Notes under the pieces: generated by a model
What the model was told of the DNA's origin: nothing
Seen by the model: the letters and a program-made list of their open reading frames with translations, nothing else
The model's database searches: none
Assembly (NCBI GenBank): GCA_016839515.1
Contig: JAEOUE010000197.1
Location: 1 to 64,000 of the forward strand
Direction of reading: 5' to 3'
DNA length: 64,000 bases
Source of the DNA: Candidatus Hodarchaeum mangrovi
Lineage (GTDB): Archaea; Asgardarchaeota; Heimdallarchaeia; Hodarchaeales; Hodarchaeaceae
Program-made: the position numbers and the translations under genes
Shown here: one piece after another, positions 18,529 to 27,001 of the stretch
Position numbering within the stretch: the first letter of the stretch is position 1
Layout: every line of letters begins with the position of its first letter

Positions 18529-19023
18529 TCAGAATTTTTCTAATTCACGCAATGCTGCTTCTAATTCATCTTTTTCCAAGCTCGTACGAACCTCAGGAAC
18601 AGCAGAGGGTGTTCCTGTTATCTTTCGTGTTGGTCTTCCAGCCAAAAATTCATCTAAAATTGAACTTAGTTCCTCATTCGCCTTTCTCATTAGTAAGCGA
18701 ATCATACCAATATTTACGTCTGCATCCGAAATGATTGTTAAAATACCCCTACCACATGCGCTAGCAAAGATTTTGCCTGTATCAAATTCAGACGTAACAA
18801 TGTCTAATCCACCAATTGTTAGGTTTGATCCTTGTTCTGCTGAAGCCATAAATACTGCGGATGCGATGGCTCCGATCCCGTCTACATCAACTGAAACATA
18901 GCTGAATTTCGAAACATGAGCGATAGTGAGACCAGTTCGATCAACAAGAATAACTTTCTTAATACCTGGCTCGCTTTTTATGATCTTGCTTAGTACTGTG
19001 TCAAATCTCCTAGGATCAATCAA
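18529..19023 (-). CDS. Roadblock/LC7-domain protein, MglB-like partner
   Basis: Residues 1-115 form a Roadblock domain (GIKKVILVDRTGLTIAHVS, central helix IGAIASAVFMASAEQ, hairpin and FASACGRGILTIIS). A 50-residue tail includes an acidic helix (SLEKDELEAALRELEKF) that might bind a partner. It starts at TTG 19023 after AAGGAGCT. It is directly upstream of the MglA-like GTPase and 170 bases after the prepilin peptidase gene on the same strand, so GTPase control of pili is a reasonable inference. Confidence 0.85.
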   Translation of the reverse strand: MIDPRRFDTVLSKIIKSEPGIKKVILVDRTGLTIAHVSKFSYVSVDVDGIGAIASAVFMASAEQGSNLTIGGLDIVTSEFDTGKIFASACGRGILTIISDADVNIGMIRLLMRKANEELSSILDEFLAGRPTRKITGTPSAVPEVRTSLEKDELEAALRELEKF

Positions 19024-19196
19024 TAACTATAGCTCCTTGTAAATAACTTGCAAGTTAATTGTATAAACTCGCTTTTCATTTCCTTAAATTCATTTCAATA
19101 TTGAATATTAATAAATCTAGCTCATTAACATTTAAGGTTAGTTAATTTTGATTTAAGACCTGTTTAAATGGTATTATAAATTCGATCATAGATTTC

Positions 19197-20015
19197 TTAA
19201 GGGATTAAATAACTCAAAGTAATAAATAAGATGTTTCCAATAAGAATTTCTGTGATGAAGCCAAGTGTAAGGATTAGAATAAAGGGGTAGGATGGTTGAA
19301 CCCAGATAGTTTGTTTCTTTGTGTTTTTTATAGAAGTAATAATTAATTTTTTTCGTTTAAAATCATTTTCAGGATTATCTAAACCTAATCGAAATTTTAT
19401 TCTCCAACCAGTATCTTGATCATATTCTTCTAAAAAGTCAAAATGCCATGGCTTAGTTTCCATTTCAGTACTAATTTTAACCGTATTTCGTGGATATCCA
19501 ATAAATAAAACAGCTATTTTGTTTTTCAGAGATTCTTGTTTAAACTTATATAAATCAGACTGAATTAACAAATGAAAGCAATTATAGAAGAAAAGAATAA
19601 ATGGTACCGGTACAGTAAGCAAGATAGCATTTGACAATAAAGAAAAACTACGGGGTACTATTTTTATTAGTACTTCAACTCTATTATCACCTAGAATAAA
19701 AACAGGAACTGTCATTGGTGAACAAACAGCAATAGCTATTAATGCAAACATATCTGCACCTCCCCATAACCCTCCCAAAAGAAGAATTAGAGCGATTATA
19801 ATTGCAACGATTAAGTTTCCACTCCAGTTTATGAAATAATTAAAAAATGGTTCTTTATTAAGGATAAATGTAAGTATCTGTATTAAATGAAGAATAATCC
19901 CTCCAAAAATCATTATTAACCAAACCCAGTCCGCAACTTCGCGATATTTGATGTCAAAATAGGAAGCAATAAGGAGAAGGAATAATGAAAAGGATATAAG
20001 TATAATACCAATCAT
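19197..20015 (-). CDS. A24-family prepilin/preflagellin peptidase
   Basis: A multi-pass membrane protein (272 aa) with the two aspartates of type IV prepilin peptidases: FDIKYREVADWVW in the first cytoplasmic loop and GGADMFA (GxGD-type motif) further on. Hydrophobic segments are near residues 1-18, 30-55, 65-90, 95-115, 130-150 and 250-272. The family cuts prepilins after Gly at the membrane. Its likely substrates are the KG|Q-type proteins at 57-59 kb. No pilin genes adjoin it here. Confidence 0.85.
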   Translation of the reverse strand: MIGIILISFSLFLLLIASYFDIKYREVADWVWLIMIFGGIILHLIQILTFILNKEPFFNYFINWSGNLIVAIIIALILLLGGLWGGADMFALIAIAVCSPMTVPVFILGDNRVEVLIKIVPRSFSLLSNAILLTVPVPFILFFYNCFHLLIQSDLYKFKQESLKNKIAVLFIGYPRNTVKISTEMETKPWHFDFLEEYDQDTGWRIKFRLGLDNPENDFKRKKLIITSIKNTKKQTIWVQPSYPFILILTLGFITEILIGNILFITLSYLIP

Positions 20016-20270
20016 CCGAGTTACCTTTTTAAAAAATTAAGAATAATTACCTTCCTTTACAATATTCTTTTTATTTCTTTAGCTAATGGATTTACTTTAA
20101 CATCCTTTTGTTCTCCTTATAATATTCGAGTAAAAAGAATTTAGAAGGACTAGAAAGAAGAGGACATAAGTTAAAGATTATTATTTAGTCACAATGGTTT
20201 TAAATGTGTAGGATGGGAGAGAGAATTAGAATAATTTTTACTAAAAAAGAATTTTTAGTACAGAACTTTA

Positions 20271-20376
20271 GCCACCGTGGCTTAGCTAGGTTATAGCGCC
20301 TCCTTGGTATTTGTTCCTAGCTTGGTAATGGCAAACAATCAGGAGGATGTCGCGAGTTCAAATCTCGCCGGTGGCT
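20271..20376 (+). tRNA. tRNA-Thr (anticodon GGT) with a 31-nt intron
   Basis: A full cloverleaf is visible: acceptor GCCACCG/CGGTGGC, D-arm from TGGCTTAGC, anticodon stem CCTCC/GGAGG and T-arm GCGAG-TTCAAAT-CTCGC, with discriminator T and no encoded CCA. The anticodon loop TTGGTA...A gives GGT (Thr). The loop is interrupted between positions 37 and 38 by 31 bases (20310-20340). The junctions form a canonical archaeal bulge-helix-bulge: bulge TAT, 4-bp helix TTGT/ACAA, bulge TCA, each cut after the second bulge base. Confidence 0.93.
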
Positions 20377-20543
20377 TCACTTTATACAATCATCAAAGGT
20401 TATAAATTATCATAAAAAAAGGATAATGTCTTAATATCTTAAAATAGAAGTAAAATCCTTAATTCAATAAAGATTATAATGAAATCATTCTTTTACTAAA
20501 TAATATTTTGAGGAGTCCTCTTTAATATTCTTGAAGTGATTGG

Positions 20544-21167
20544 ATGGATTATATCGATCTTTTAGACCTATGGCGAAAGGAGAGGAAAAGCCATTCGCTT
20601 CAAAAAATCCCCTCTGATTTTTATATTTCCATAGATAGTGAATTAGCTAAGATTTATAGAACTTCCTCTGAGGTACAATGGAGAGAATTAAATGATCTAA
20701 TTATTGAGCGATTCGAATTTTTACGTCAGGATCTTACCAAACTTAGACTTCAAAAAATATTAAATTCGATTATTAATGAATTACCAATAGAGACAGCTTA
20801 TTTAACTTGGGGAGAACAAAAATTAGTGGAGAATTTACAGAAATCGATTAATACATTAAGCATCGAGAAACCAAATTTTTATACTCAGGATATTTCTCTT
20901 AACATGAGTTTACAGGAAGATCCAGACCAAGATACAGATCAAATCGACAAAAATGGCGAGATTAATAATAATACTGTCACATACATAACAGTGAGAATTC
21001 TCGCTGATACTGACCAATTTATTGGTACAGATAATAGGCGGTATGGACCCTTAAAAAAGCATAATGTGGCATACCTACCATTAGAGAATGCAAAAGCATT
21101 AATTGCTAAATCTGTAGCTCGTATTATTGAAAATAACACAAGAACAACTTCAAGTGAAATACAATGA
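20544..21167 (+). CDS. GINS complex subunit, Gins51-like
   Basis: The N-terminal 120 residues form the helical GINS A domain. The C-terminal B domain (FIGTDNRRYGPLKKHNVAYL then LPLENAKALI) matches Gins51 (Sld5/Psf1-type), where the small B domain is C-terminal. GINS joins MCM and a RecJ/Cdc45-like protein in the replicative helicase. It is first in an operon with S27e (4-base ATGA overlap), aIF2alpha, Nop10 and RimI. Confidence 0.85.
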   Translation: MDYIDLLDLWRKERKSHSLQKIPSDFYISIDSELAKIYRTSSEVQWRELNDLIIERFEFLRQDLTKLRLQKILNSIINELPIETAYLTWGEQKLVENLQKSINTLSIEKPNFYTQDISLNMSLQEDPDQDTDQIDKNGEINNNTVTYITVRILADTDQFIGTDNRRYGPLKKHNVAYLPLENAKALIAKSVARIIENNTRTTSSEIQ

Positions 21168-21352
21168 AGAAAAATTACGTCCCTCAACCTCGTAGTCGAT
21201 TCTTTAAAATTCAATGTGAATGTGGAAATGTTCAAGAGATTTTTTCTCATGCAACAACTTCAGTAGATTGCCGTGTATGCGGAAAGAAATTAACACAACC
21301 TCGTAGTGGAAAAGTTGAAATATTTGCAGAAATAATTGAGGTATTAGAGTAG
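21164..21352 (+). CDS. rps27e: 30S ribosomal protein S27e
   Basis: This 62-residue protein has the S27e zinc ribbon (IQCECGNVQEIFSHATTSVD then CRVCGKKL) and a short basic N-terminus. It is preceded by GINS with an ATGA overlap and followed by aIF2alpha, the conserved archaeal S27e-aIF2alpha-Nop10 string. Confidence 0.95.
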   Translation: MKKNYVPQPRSRFFKIQCECGNVQEIFSHATTSVDCRVCGKKLTQPRSGKVEIFAEIIEVLE

Positions 21353-21367
21353 AATAGGCGATATCGA

Positions 21368-22153
21368 ATGGAAGTTAATTTTCCTGCTGTCGATGAGCTT
21401 GTAATCGGAACATGTACTAAATTAACTCCTCATGGAGCTTATTTTGAAATATTTGATTATGAAAAATTAGGTTCAGAGGCAGGTTTTGTCCATATTTCTG
21501 AATTAAGTCGAACTTGGGTAAGAAATATTCGAAGTCACATACGAGAAGGACAAAAAGCAGTAGTTAAGATACTTCGGGTTGATGAAGCAAGGGGAGAGAT
21601 TGATATGTCAATACGAAGAGTCTCAGAACCCCAAAAACGAGCTAAACTGAATGAGTTCAAGCAAGAAAACCGTGCAAGAGGAATCGTCGCTGTAGCCTGT
21701 GAAAAATCCAACATTAAAACTGAAGAGATTGAAAAGCTAATAATGACCGAGTATGGTTCTATTTATGATGGTTTAATCAATGCCCGAGAAGGCAGTGTTG
21801 ACATTTTAACCAAAATAGGGATTCCAAAGGAAGCTGCAGAAGAGATTTACCAACTTGCAGTGAAAGAATTGGAACCACCCAAAGTTGAATTATTTGGGTA
21901 CATAGATATCACCTGTTACGAAGCTGATGGAGCGCTTCATATAAGAAATTTCTTCAAATCTTATGAAAAAAATTTCTCGAAAAAATTTAAAGGATCAAAT
22001 TTCTTAATTCAAATTATTTCTCCACCTGAATATCGCTGTGTAATTGAAAGTAATGATTGGAAATCAGCTGAAACAATTTGGAAAGACCTCCAAGATGGGG
22101 CTACGGAATTCTTTAAACAATATGATGCTGAAGTTTCCTTTAAACGAAAATAA
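21368..22153 (+). CDS. aif2a: Translation initiation factor aIF2 subunit alpha
   Basis: Domains in order: N-terminal S1/OB fold (residues 1-85, GTCTKLTPHGAYFEI ... GFVHISELSRTWVRNIRSHI), a helical domain (about 90-175) and a C-terminal alpha-beta domain that binds aIF2gamma (about 175-261). The SELSR loop corresponds to the region around the regulatory serine of eukaryotic eIF2alpha. A GGCGAT ribosome site precedes the ATG. Operon with S27e and Nop10. Confidence 0.95.
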   Translation: MEVNFPAVDELVIGTCTKLTPHGAYFEIFDYEKLGSEAGFVHISELSRTWVRNIRSHIREGQKAVVKILRVDEARGEIDMSIRRVSEPQKRAKLNEFKQENRARGIVAVACEKSNIKTEEIEKLIMTEYGSIYDGLINAREGSVDILTKIGIPKEAAEEIYQLAVKELEPPKVELFGYIDITCYEADGALHIRNFFKSYEKNFSKKFKGSNFLIQIISPPEYRCVIESNDWKSAETIWKDLQDGATEFFKQYDAEVSFKRK

Positions 22154-22179
22154 TCTAACTCGAAACTAATGGGGTAAGA

Positions 22180-22356
22180 ATGCGACTCTTAAGAAAATGT
22201 GATTGCACATATACTATTAATCAATCAATAAAAATGTGTGAAAAATGCAAAACATATTTCAGAAGTGCATATCCCCCTAAATTTTCACTTCATGACAAAT
22301 ATGCTACTTATCGAAGGAAAATGAAAGAGATTGCTCGTGAAGGAGAAGAATTATGA
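22180..22356 (+). CDS. nop10: H/ACA RNP protein Nop10 (58 aa, not in ORF track)
   Basis: This gene falls below the ORF-track size cutoff. It starts ATG 22180 after a GGGGTAAG site and ends TGA 22356, overlapping the next start as ATGA. The product has a zinc ribbon (CDCTYTI then CEKC) and the Nop10 C-terminal signature SAYPPKFSLHDKYATYRRKM. Nop10 bridges Cbf5 and L7Ae in box H/ACA pseudouridylation particles; Gar1 is at 2243. Confidence 0.95.
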   Translation: MRLLRKCDCTYTINQSIKMCEKCKTYFRSAYPPKFSLHDKYATYRRKMKEIAREGEEL

Positions 22357-22853
22357 CCGAACAGACTCCAATACTGATTCAACAATTTCAGTTAAAAGAT
22401 TTGGATCAAGTTATTGAGATTAATAGAGAATGCTTACCAGAAAATTATCCAGAAAGATTCTTTCGAACAATTTATTCAGAATTACCGTCAGCATTCATAG
22501 TAGCTAAAATTGGGGAACAAGTAATTGGGTACACAATGGCACGCGTTGAAACTGGTTTAAGTCATTATTCGATTTTTCATAGGGGAAAAAAGGGGCATAC
22601 TGTTAGTATAGCAGTTAAACCTGAATATCGTCGAAAAGGAATAGCAAAAATGCTTTTAAAGCGGTCAATTGAAGCTATGGTAGAACATGGTGTTAATGAA
22701 TTATTTTTAGAAGTAAGAGTGTCAAATGATGCCGCAGTTAATCTTTATAAAAATTTTGGGTATGAAATTTTAAAAGAAATAAGAAATTATTATAGGGATT
22801 ATGAATCTGCATATCTAATGGCCAAAAAAGTACCAAAAGATAAATTGATTTGA
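22353..22853 (+). CDS. RimI-like GNAT N-terminal acetyltransferase
   Basis: A 166-residue GNAT fold with the acetyl-CoA pyrophosphate-binding signature VKPEYRRKGIAKMLL, the FLEVRVSNDAAVNLYKNFGYE segment typical of RimI/Naa10-type enzymes, and YY near the end (NYYRDYESAYLM). Archaeal homologues acetylate protein N-termini broadly. It overlaps nop10 by 4 bases and closes the GINS-S27e-aIF2alpha-Nop10 operon. Exact substrate unknown. Confidence 0.88.
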   Translation: MTEQTPILIQQFQLKDLDQVIEINRECLPENYPERFFRTIYSELPSAFIVAKIGEQVIGYTMARVETGLSHYSIFHRGKKGHTVSIAVKPEYRRKGIAKMLLKRSIEAMVEHGVNELFLEVRVSNDAAVNLYKNFGYEILKEIRNYYRDYESAYLMAKKVPKDKLI

Positions 22854-23177
22854 AATCTGAATAAAGAAATTAATTTATCTCTTCAAAAGAAATCAGATTT
22901 AGTGAAAAGATTAAAGCTCACTACTTATTATTCTAATTATCGATAGTTCTCTAAAATGATATTCTAGAACTTATGGGTTTTTTTTAAGTTTGCTGAATTC
23001 TAAAATCATTATTTTAGTAATAAATCTCTTAGGTTCAATTAGAAGGGACCTAAATATAAAGCTTTAAAAAGAACGAAACGTTACCAAAGGTAAAATAAAC
23101 TTATCAGTAATAAAAACTTTTTAAATTATGCTGATAATTTCTGTTGTTCAATTTAATAAAATATGGTGATCATAAGA
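22854..23177. other. Intergenic region before the ESCRT-II gene
   Basis: No gene or repeat is visible. A T-rich run (about 22978-22986) could terminate the upstream operon. TTTTTAAATTATG (near 23119) is a candidate TATA element for the EAP30 gene, about 55 bases from its likely start. Confidence 0.35.
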
Positions 23178-24164
23178 ATGAAGGATTATCTGTTAAAGGC
23201 TAGTAATGCCTTAACTCAGTTAAATAATACTGTTTCTATTAATGCCCGAAGTATGGCTGACGTAGTTTTAAAGATTTATACTGAGTTCGAAGAATATAGG
23301 TATATTGCTGAAACTATTCCTGATTTTATAATTCGTCCAGATAATACAAAATCAAATCTTAAAGCAAGTGGTGAGATCCGAGTAGCACAGTTATTAACCT
23401 CTATTCTGTGTGATCGAATAACAGAATTGTCTTTAAAGTTATGTGAATCTCTTGAATTCAGAGAGGAAGAAGTTGATGTCAAATTAGAAATCAGGGAGAT
23501 AAAAGATCAAGTATTCCGATTAGGTGAAGTGATCCATGTCCAACAAAAACTAGCTGATGGTGCTCCTGTATCAACAGAGGCGATTCAAGATTTAAGTAAA
23601 CGTTACGAAGCTAGAATAATTCAGCTAGAACAAGAACTCCTTAAAAAAGAGGGACGCGCGTTAACAATTACTGCATTAGATGCCGTTAAAAAGCCTAAAA
23701 TATTTGGTAAAGAGAAATTCAAATCTTCACTAGGAGATCTTATTTTAAGTTTTGGAAAAAATCTTCGTGCTAGCTCTGGGGGGTATATATCTCTTGCAAA
23801 TCTTTATACTGCCCTTAAAGAGCAAGTTCCAGACATTAATTTTTCAACAAAGGATCTAGAAGAAGTTTGTAAGATTCTAGCTAAACAAGACCTAATTTCG
23901 GGTCTTACAAAAAGATCTGGGGTTAAAATAGTAGAATTTATACCTGTTAATTTAGGAGAAGATGCAAAGAAAATATTTTCTTTAGCATCAAAAAAAGGGT
24001 TTGTAACATATGAGGAGGTTATCCTGGGAACAAAATGGGATCAACCACGTGTTGATCGTGTCCTTGAAAGCCTTGTAAATCAGAAAATAGCTCGAAAAGT
24101 ATCTAGTCTTGATTCTGGGGATCAGTATTTCTTCCCTGGATTGTATGGAGAAGATAATTGGTAG
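23178..24164 (+). CDS. ESCRT-II EAP30-domain protein (Vps22/Vps36-like)
   Basis: Residues 1-170 are helical with a coiled coil. From about residue 180 there are two winged helices that align by eye with the EAP30 domain of human SNF8/VPS22: GGYISLANLYTAL matches GGLITLEELH, the SGVKIVEFIPVNLGEDA strand matches the VPAELNMD region, and KKGFVTYEEVILGTKWDQ ... YFFPGLY matches the NGYVTVSEIKASLKWE ... YWLPALF end. ESCRT-II links ubiquitinated cargo to ESCRT-III at membranes. ATG 23178 follows GGTGAT by seven bases and is preferred to 23163. Vps25 and ESCRT-III genes are not in this window. Confidence 0.85.
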   Translation: MKDYLLKASNALTQLNNTVSINARSMADVVLKIYTEFEEYRYIAETIPDFIIRPDNTKSNLKASGEIRVAQLLTSILCDRITELSLKLCESLEFREEEVDVKLEIREIKDQVFRLGEVIHVQQKLADGAPVSTEAIQDLSKRYEARIIQLEQELLKKEGRALTITALDAVKKPKIFGKEKFKSSLGDLILSFGKNLRASSGGYISLANLYTALKEQVPDINFSTKDLEEVCKILAKQDLISGLTKRSGVKIVEFIPVNLGEDAKKIFSLASKKGFVTYEEVILGTKWDQPRVDRVLESLVNQKIARKVSSLDSGDQYFFPGLYGEDNW

Positions 24165-24174
24165 GTAATGAAAA

Positions 24175-25059
24175 ATGACTGAAGTTGATACAGAAAGATT
24201 TGGTGGATTATTTCGTAAAATCGGGGATGCAGTTCATATTGGTACAAAAACGTTCAAAGGAAAGACAATTCTTGGCTCTCAATTTGGATCTGATGCTTTA
24301 ATATGGAGGATAAAATCTGATGATGTAGAAAATTTTCGTAAAATAGACGGATTCATCGTAAAAGATCCAGAAAATGCTATCCTCCTTCAATCAGGGACTC
24401 TCGTAGGCGTTGCTGGAAGCGGAATATATGAACTTGATAAAGATGCAAAAAAACCTGGTAGTGAAATTATCTGGGTTACAAAACGAGAATTTGTTATTAA
24501 ATGGGGTAGTCCTGGAGTTTATACAACTGATAATATTATGGTTGGATGTTTTGGCATCTCTCGTATGAGAGTAGTAAATCCTCGGAATTTTATTATGAAT
24601 ATTGTATCACATAAACAATATTATACTAGTGAAGAATTAAGAAACTGGGTTAAACAGACAATTACCTCTGCAGTTAAACATGTTATGTCACGTTATACCG
24701 TTCCTGAATTATTAAAGGAAAGAAGGACTTTAGCTATTCAAACGAAATCCGAACTAGCTCCTGAGACATCTAGATGGGGTTTAGAACTTGTAGGATTAGA
24801 TATTGGGGGTTTTAAAGTACCAGATGAGTACCAAGCCCTACTTTCATATGAGATTGAAAAACAGGTTTTAGAAACCCAAAAAGAATTGGATGAAGCACGT
24901 AAATCCATGAATGAAGTTTCTGAACTGATAAAGAAGTATGAACATATGATAGAACAAGCTGATGAAATGTTCTTATCAGGAAAATTATCAGAAGAACGAT
25001 ACAAAGAACTAACAGATAAATATTCAAAAAAATTAGCTAAACTAAAGGCTCAATTTTAA
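24175..25059 (+). CDS. SPFH (Band 7) domain protein with C-terminal coiled coil
   Basis: Residues about 25-220 form an SPFH-like domain (VKDPENAILLQSGTLVGVAGSG, then KREFVIKWGSPGVYT and LELVGLDIGGFKVPDEY), resembling the soluble YdjI/virion-core-like SPFH group rather than membrane-anchored stomatins; no membrane span is visible. Residues 225-294 are a charged coiled coil (ETQKELDEARKSMNEV), with a short helical hairpin motif at the end (LSGKLSEERYKELTDKYSKK). It starts 10 bases after the EAP30 stop, so the two are co-transcribed. Oligomeric membrane scaffolding is inferred from the family. Confidence 0.8.
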   Translation: MTEVDTERFGGLFRKIGDAVHIGTKTFKGKTILGSQFGSDALIWRIKSDDVENFRKIDGFIVKDPENAILLQSGTLVGVAGSGIYELDKDAKKPGSEIIWVTKREFVIKWGSPGVYTTDNIMVGCFGISRMRVVNPRNFIMNIVSHKQYYTSEELRNWVKQTITSAVKHVMSRYTVPELLKERRTLAIQTKSELAPETSRWGLELVGLDIGGFKVPDEYQALLSYEIEKQVLETQKELDEARKSMNEVSELIKKYEHMIEQADEMFLSGKLSEERYKELTDKYSKKLAKLKAQF

Positions 25060-25069
25060 TAACCAGCCT

Positions 25070-26836
25070 TTACATTTTCCGAGTTTGGAGGGAACCTCCA
25101 CAATCTGGACATGTAGTTACCCCTACAGCTTTGATTTCCTCATAACAATTAGCACAGATATTATTTCTGCATGATATGCACTGAAATCCAATTGCTGAAT
25201 GATTAGCTAGATTACATATGCTACAATCGAACTTAAAACCAAGCTTTTCAAGAATGATAGAAGTAGATGGAATGTCAATATACCCATTTATCTCTCCATA
25301 AATAATTAAATCCTCAATTTCTCTTATTATATTAGATTCTGAATCTTTAATCTCTCTAAAAATCTCTTGAAGGGGAACTTTCCTTGTTTTTTTATCTTCT
25401 ATTAAAAATTTTAAATTGAAATTCAAACTAGGGGGCGAGTCAATTTTTGAAAATTCATCTAAATACCATCCATTTTTCAGTGGTCCTTTTTTGCAAAAAT
25501 AACACTGCTCAGCACTAACAAGGTTGAAAGAATGTGTATATGTTATTCTACAGTCAGGACAATTCCTAGGAAGGTCTATAATAAATGCAGCGATATTCCC
25601 GCAAAATGGACATTCATGTTTACTATTTAAGGGTCTGCAATCAGAACATACAATCCTTCGGCAATTTTGACACTCATAATAAAGATTTGGATCTGAATAA
25701 GAAGAAGTATCAATTTGACAAAATACTTCAAACTTCTTCACACCTCGAATGAGAAATGGAGAGGAACTTTCACCAGCAATAATACGAAAACCAAGGACTA
25801 AGGATAAATTTATGATTACATTTAATAATAAATCAGTATCTAAATTAAGATTTCGTGCAATTGATTCTACATCTATTCCTCTATCTAGCCAGATTTCTAA
25901 TCGCGGAGAAATATAGACATTCTCTCTAATAATCCCATCTAAACTTTTATTTATTTTATTTAAAAATGAAATAAACTCTAAATATTCAATATTAAAGCGT
26001 TGTAACCAGAATTCAATCGGAATATGACGATAAATATAGATATCAAAGAGTATTTGCGAAACCATATGGCTTATTGAGTATATATGTTGTTGATCAGAAG
26101 AAAAAAGGAAAGGTATTCCTTTACAATTTTCTTTTAACATTTTTTGGCATTTTTCAATATCAATTCTAAATAACCTGCTAAGAGTCTTTAGAGATATTTC
26201 TGGTTCAAGAATAAAGGTAGTATTGAGAAAACGTTCGAAAAACTTGATATCCTTCTCAATTTGGTTTGGAGTCGAAAAATCTAAAAAAGTTAGATTATAT
26301 ATACGATTATTTAATGGATCTATATATCCGTAAAAGGTTCCTTGTTGTGCCATTAAATCTAAAATGGCTTCTAAGTGTTCTTCGGACCAATTGATTTGTT
26401 TTAAAAGAAATTTGAGGTCTATACTTCCTGTTTTTCCTAGTATATTCTGCAGAAAAATCATAGCTCCATTTGGTGTAAAAAAATATCTTCGAATCCGGTC
26501 AAAGAATCCATCATATTTCTGAAGTGATTGAAACATCACAATCTCTAGGATCTCTCCAGGTAAATTGGTTGCATCAATCAAATCACAAATGTCTACATTT
26601 CCTTTTTGGGTTAAATTATGTTCAATTAATTCATTAATGTAAGAAAGCGGAATGTAAAAATCATCATCTGGTGTTAAAATTCCATTCAACACTTTTTCAC
26701 TAATGCTTTTTCTTATAAAGAGAGCGATTTTTTGAAGGTCTTCTGAGCTATCAAAAGATTGAAGAGACACAGGTTCTGTCAGTTTCTGAGCGAAATCTAG
26801 CCATTTATCCTCTTTTTTTCGAAACATATTATTCAT
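25070..26836 (-). CDS. UFL1-like winged-helix protein with C-terminal RING-like zinc modules (candidate E3)
   Basis: The first 340 residues read as a chain of winged-helix units. The segment YIPLSYINELIEHNLTQKGN followed by VDICDLIDATNL resembles the start of UFM1 ligase UFL1 (ITPAQISKEM ... GRVNIVDLQQVINV). Then come zinc modules: CQNCRRIVCSDC plus HECPFC (about 380-410), CPDC ... CYFC (about 420-445), another winged helix, and a final C4C4 RING-like cluster (CSIC, CISC, CANC, CPDC). The gene is convergent with the SPFH gene and near the E1/E2 genes. UFL1 homology is by eye; an E3 role is inference. Start ATG 26836 overlaps a 16-codon ORF. Confidence 0.6.
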   Translation of the reverse strand: MNNMFRKKEDKWLDFAQKLTEPVSLQSFDSSEDLQKIALFIRKSISEKVLNGILTPDDDFYIPLSYINELIEHNLTQKGNVDICDLIDATNLPGEILEIVMFQSLQKYDGFFDRIRRYFFTPNGAMIFLQNILGKTGSIDLKFLLKQINWSEEHLEAILDLMAQQGTFYGYIDPLNNRIYNLTFLDFSTPNQIEKDIKFFERFLNTTFILEPEISLKTLSRLFRIDIEKCQKMLKENCKGIPFLFSSDQQHIYSISHMVSQILFDIYIYRHIPIEFWLQRFNIEYLEFISFLNKINKSLDGIIRENVYISPRLEIWLDRGIDVESIARNLNLDTDLLLNVIINLSLVLGFRIIAGESSSPFLIRGVKKFEVFCQIDTSSYSDPNLYYECQNCRRIVCSDCRPLNSKHECPFCGNIAAFIIDLPRNCPDCRITYTHSFNLVSAEQCYFCKKGPLKNGWYLDEFSKIDSPPSLNFNLKFLIEDKKTRKVPLQEIFREIKDSESNIIREIEDLIIYGEINGYIDIPSTSIILEKLGFKFDCSICNLANHSAIGFQCISCRNNICANCYEEIKAVGVTTCPDCGGSLQTRKM

Positions 26837-26883
26837 CCAATAAGCTCGAGAACATCTTCAAGCAAATCGTCATCTATAATCAT
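26833..26883 (-). CDS. Possible 16-residue acidic leader ORF coupled to the UFL1-like gene
   Basis: ATG 26883 opens a 16-codon frame (MIIDDDLLEDVLELIG) whose TGA overlaps the ATG of the downstream gene (ATGA), the arrangement used for translational coupling elsewhere in this window. It is preceded by an A/T-rich promoter-like sequence and no Shine-Dalgarno, so it would be leaderless. It could equally be chance or a frameshifted extension of the downstream protein. Confidence 0.25.
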   Translation of the reverse strand: MIIDDDLLEDVLELIG

Positions 26884-27001
26884 TTATATTTTGTTAATTA
26901 AATTCTAAATTATTCTGGATCAATTTTTTTGAATGAAGTTTTTATTTGAAATCTTTTATAAAACTGTAATACATTTTCAAGAATATCTTAGGTTTTGAAA
27001 T

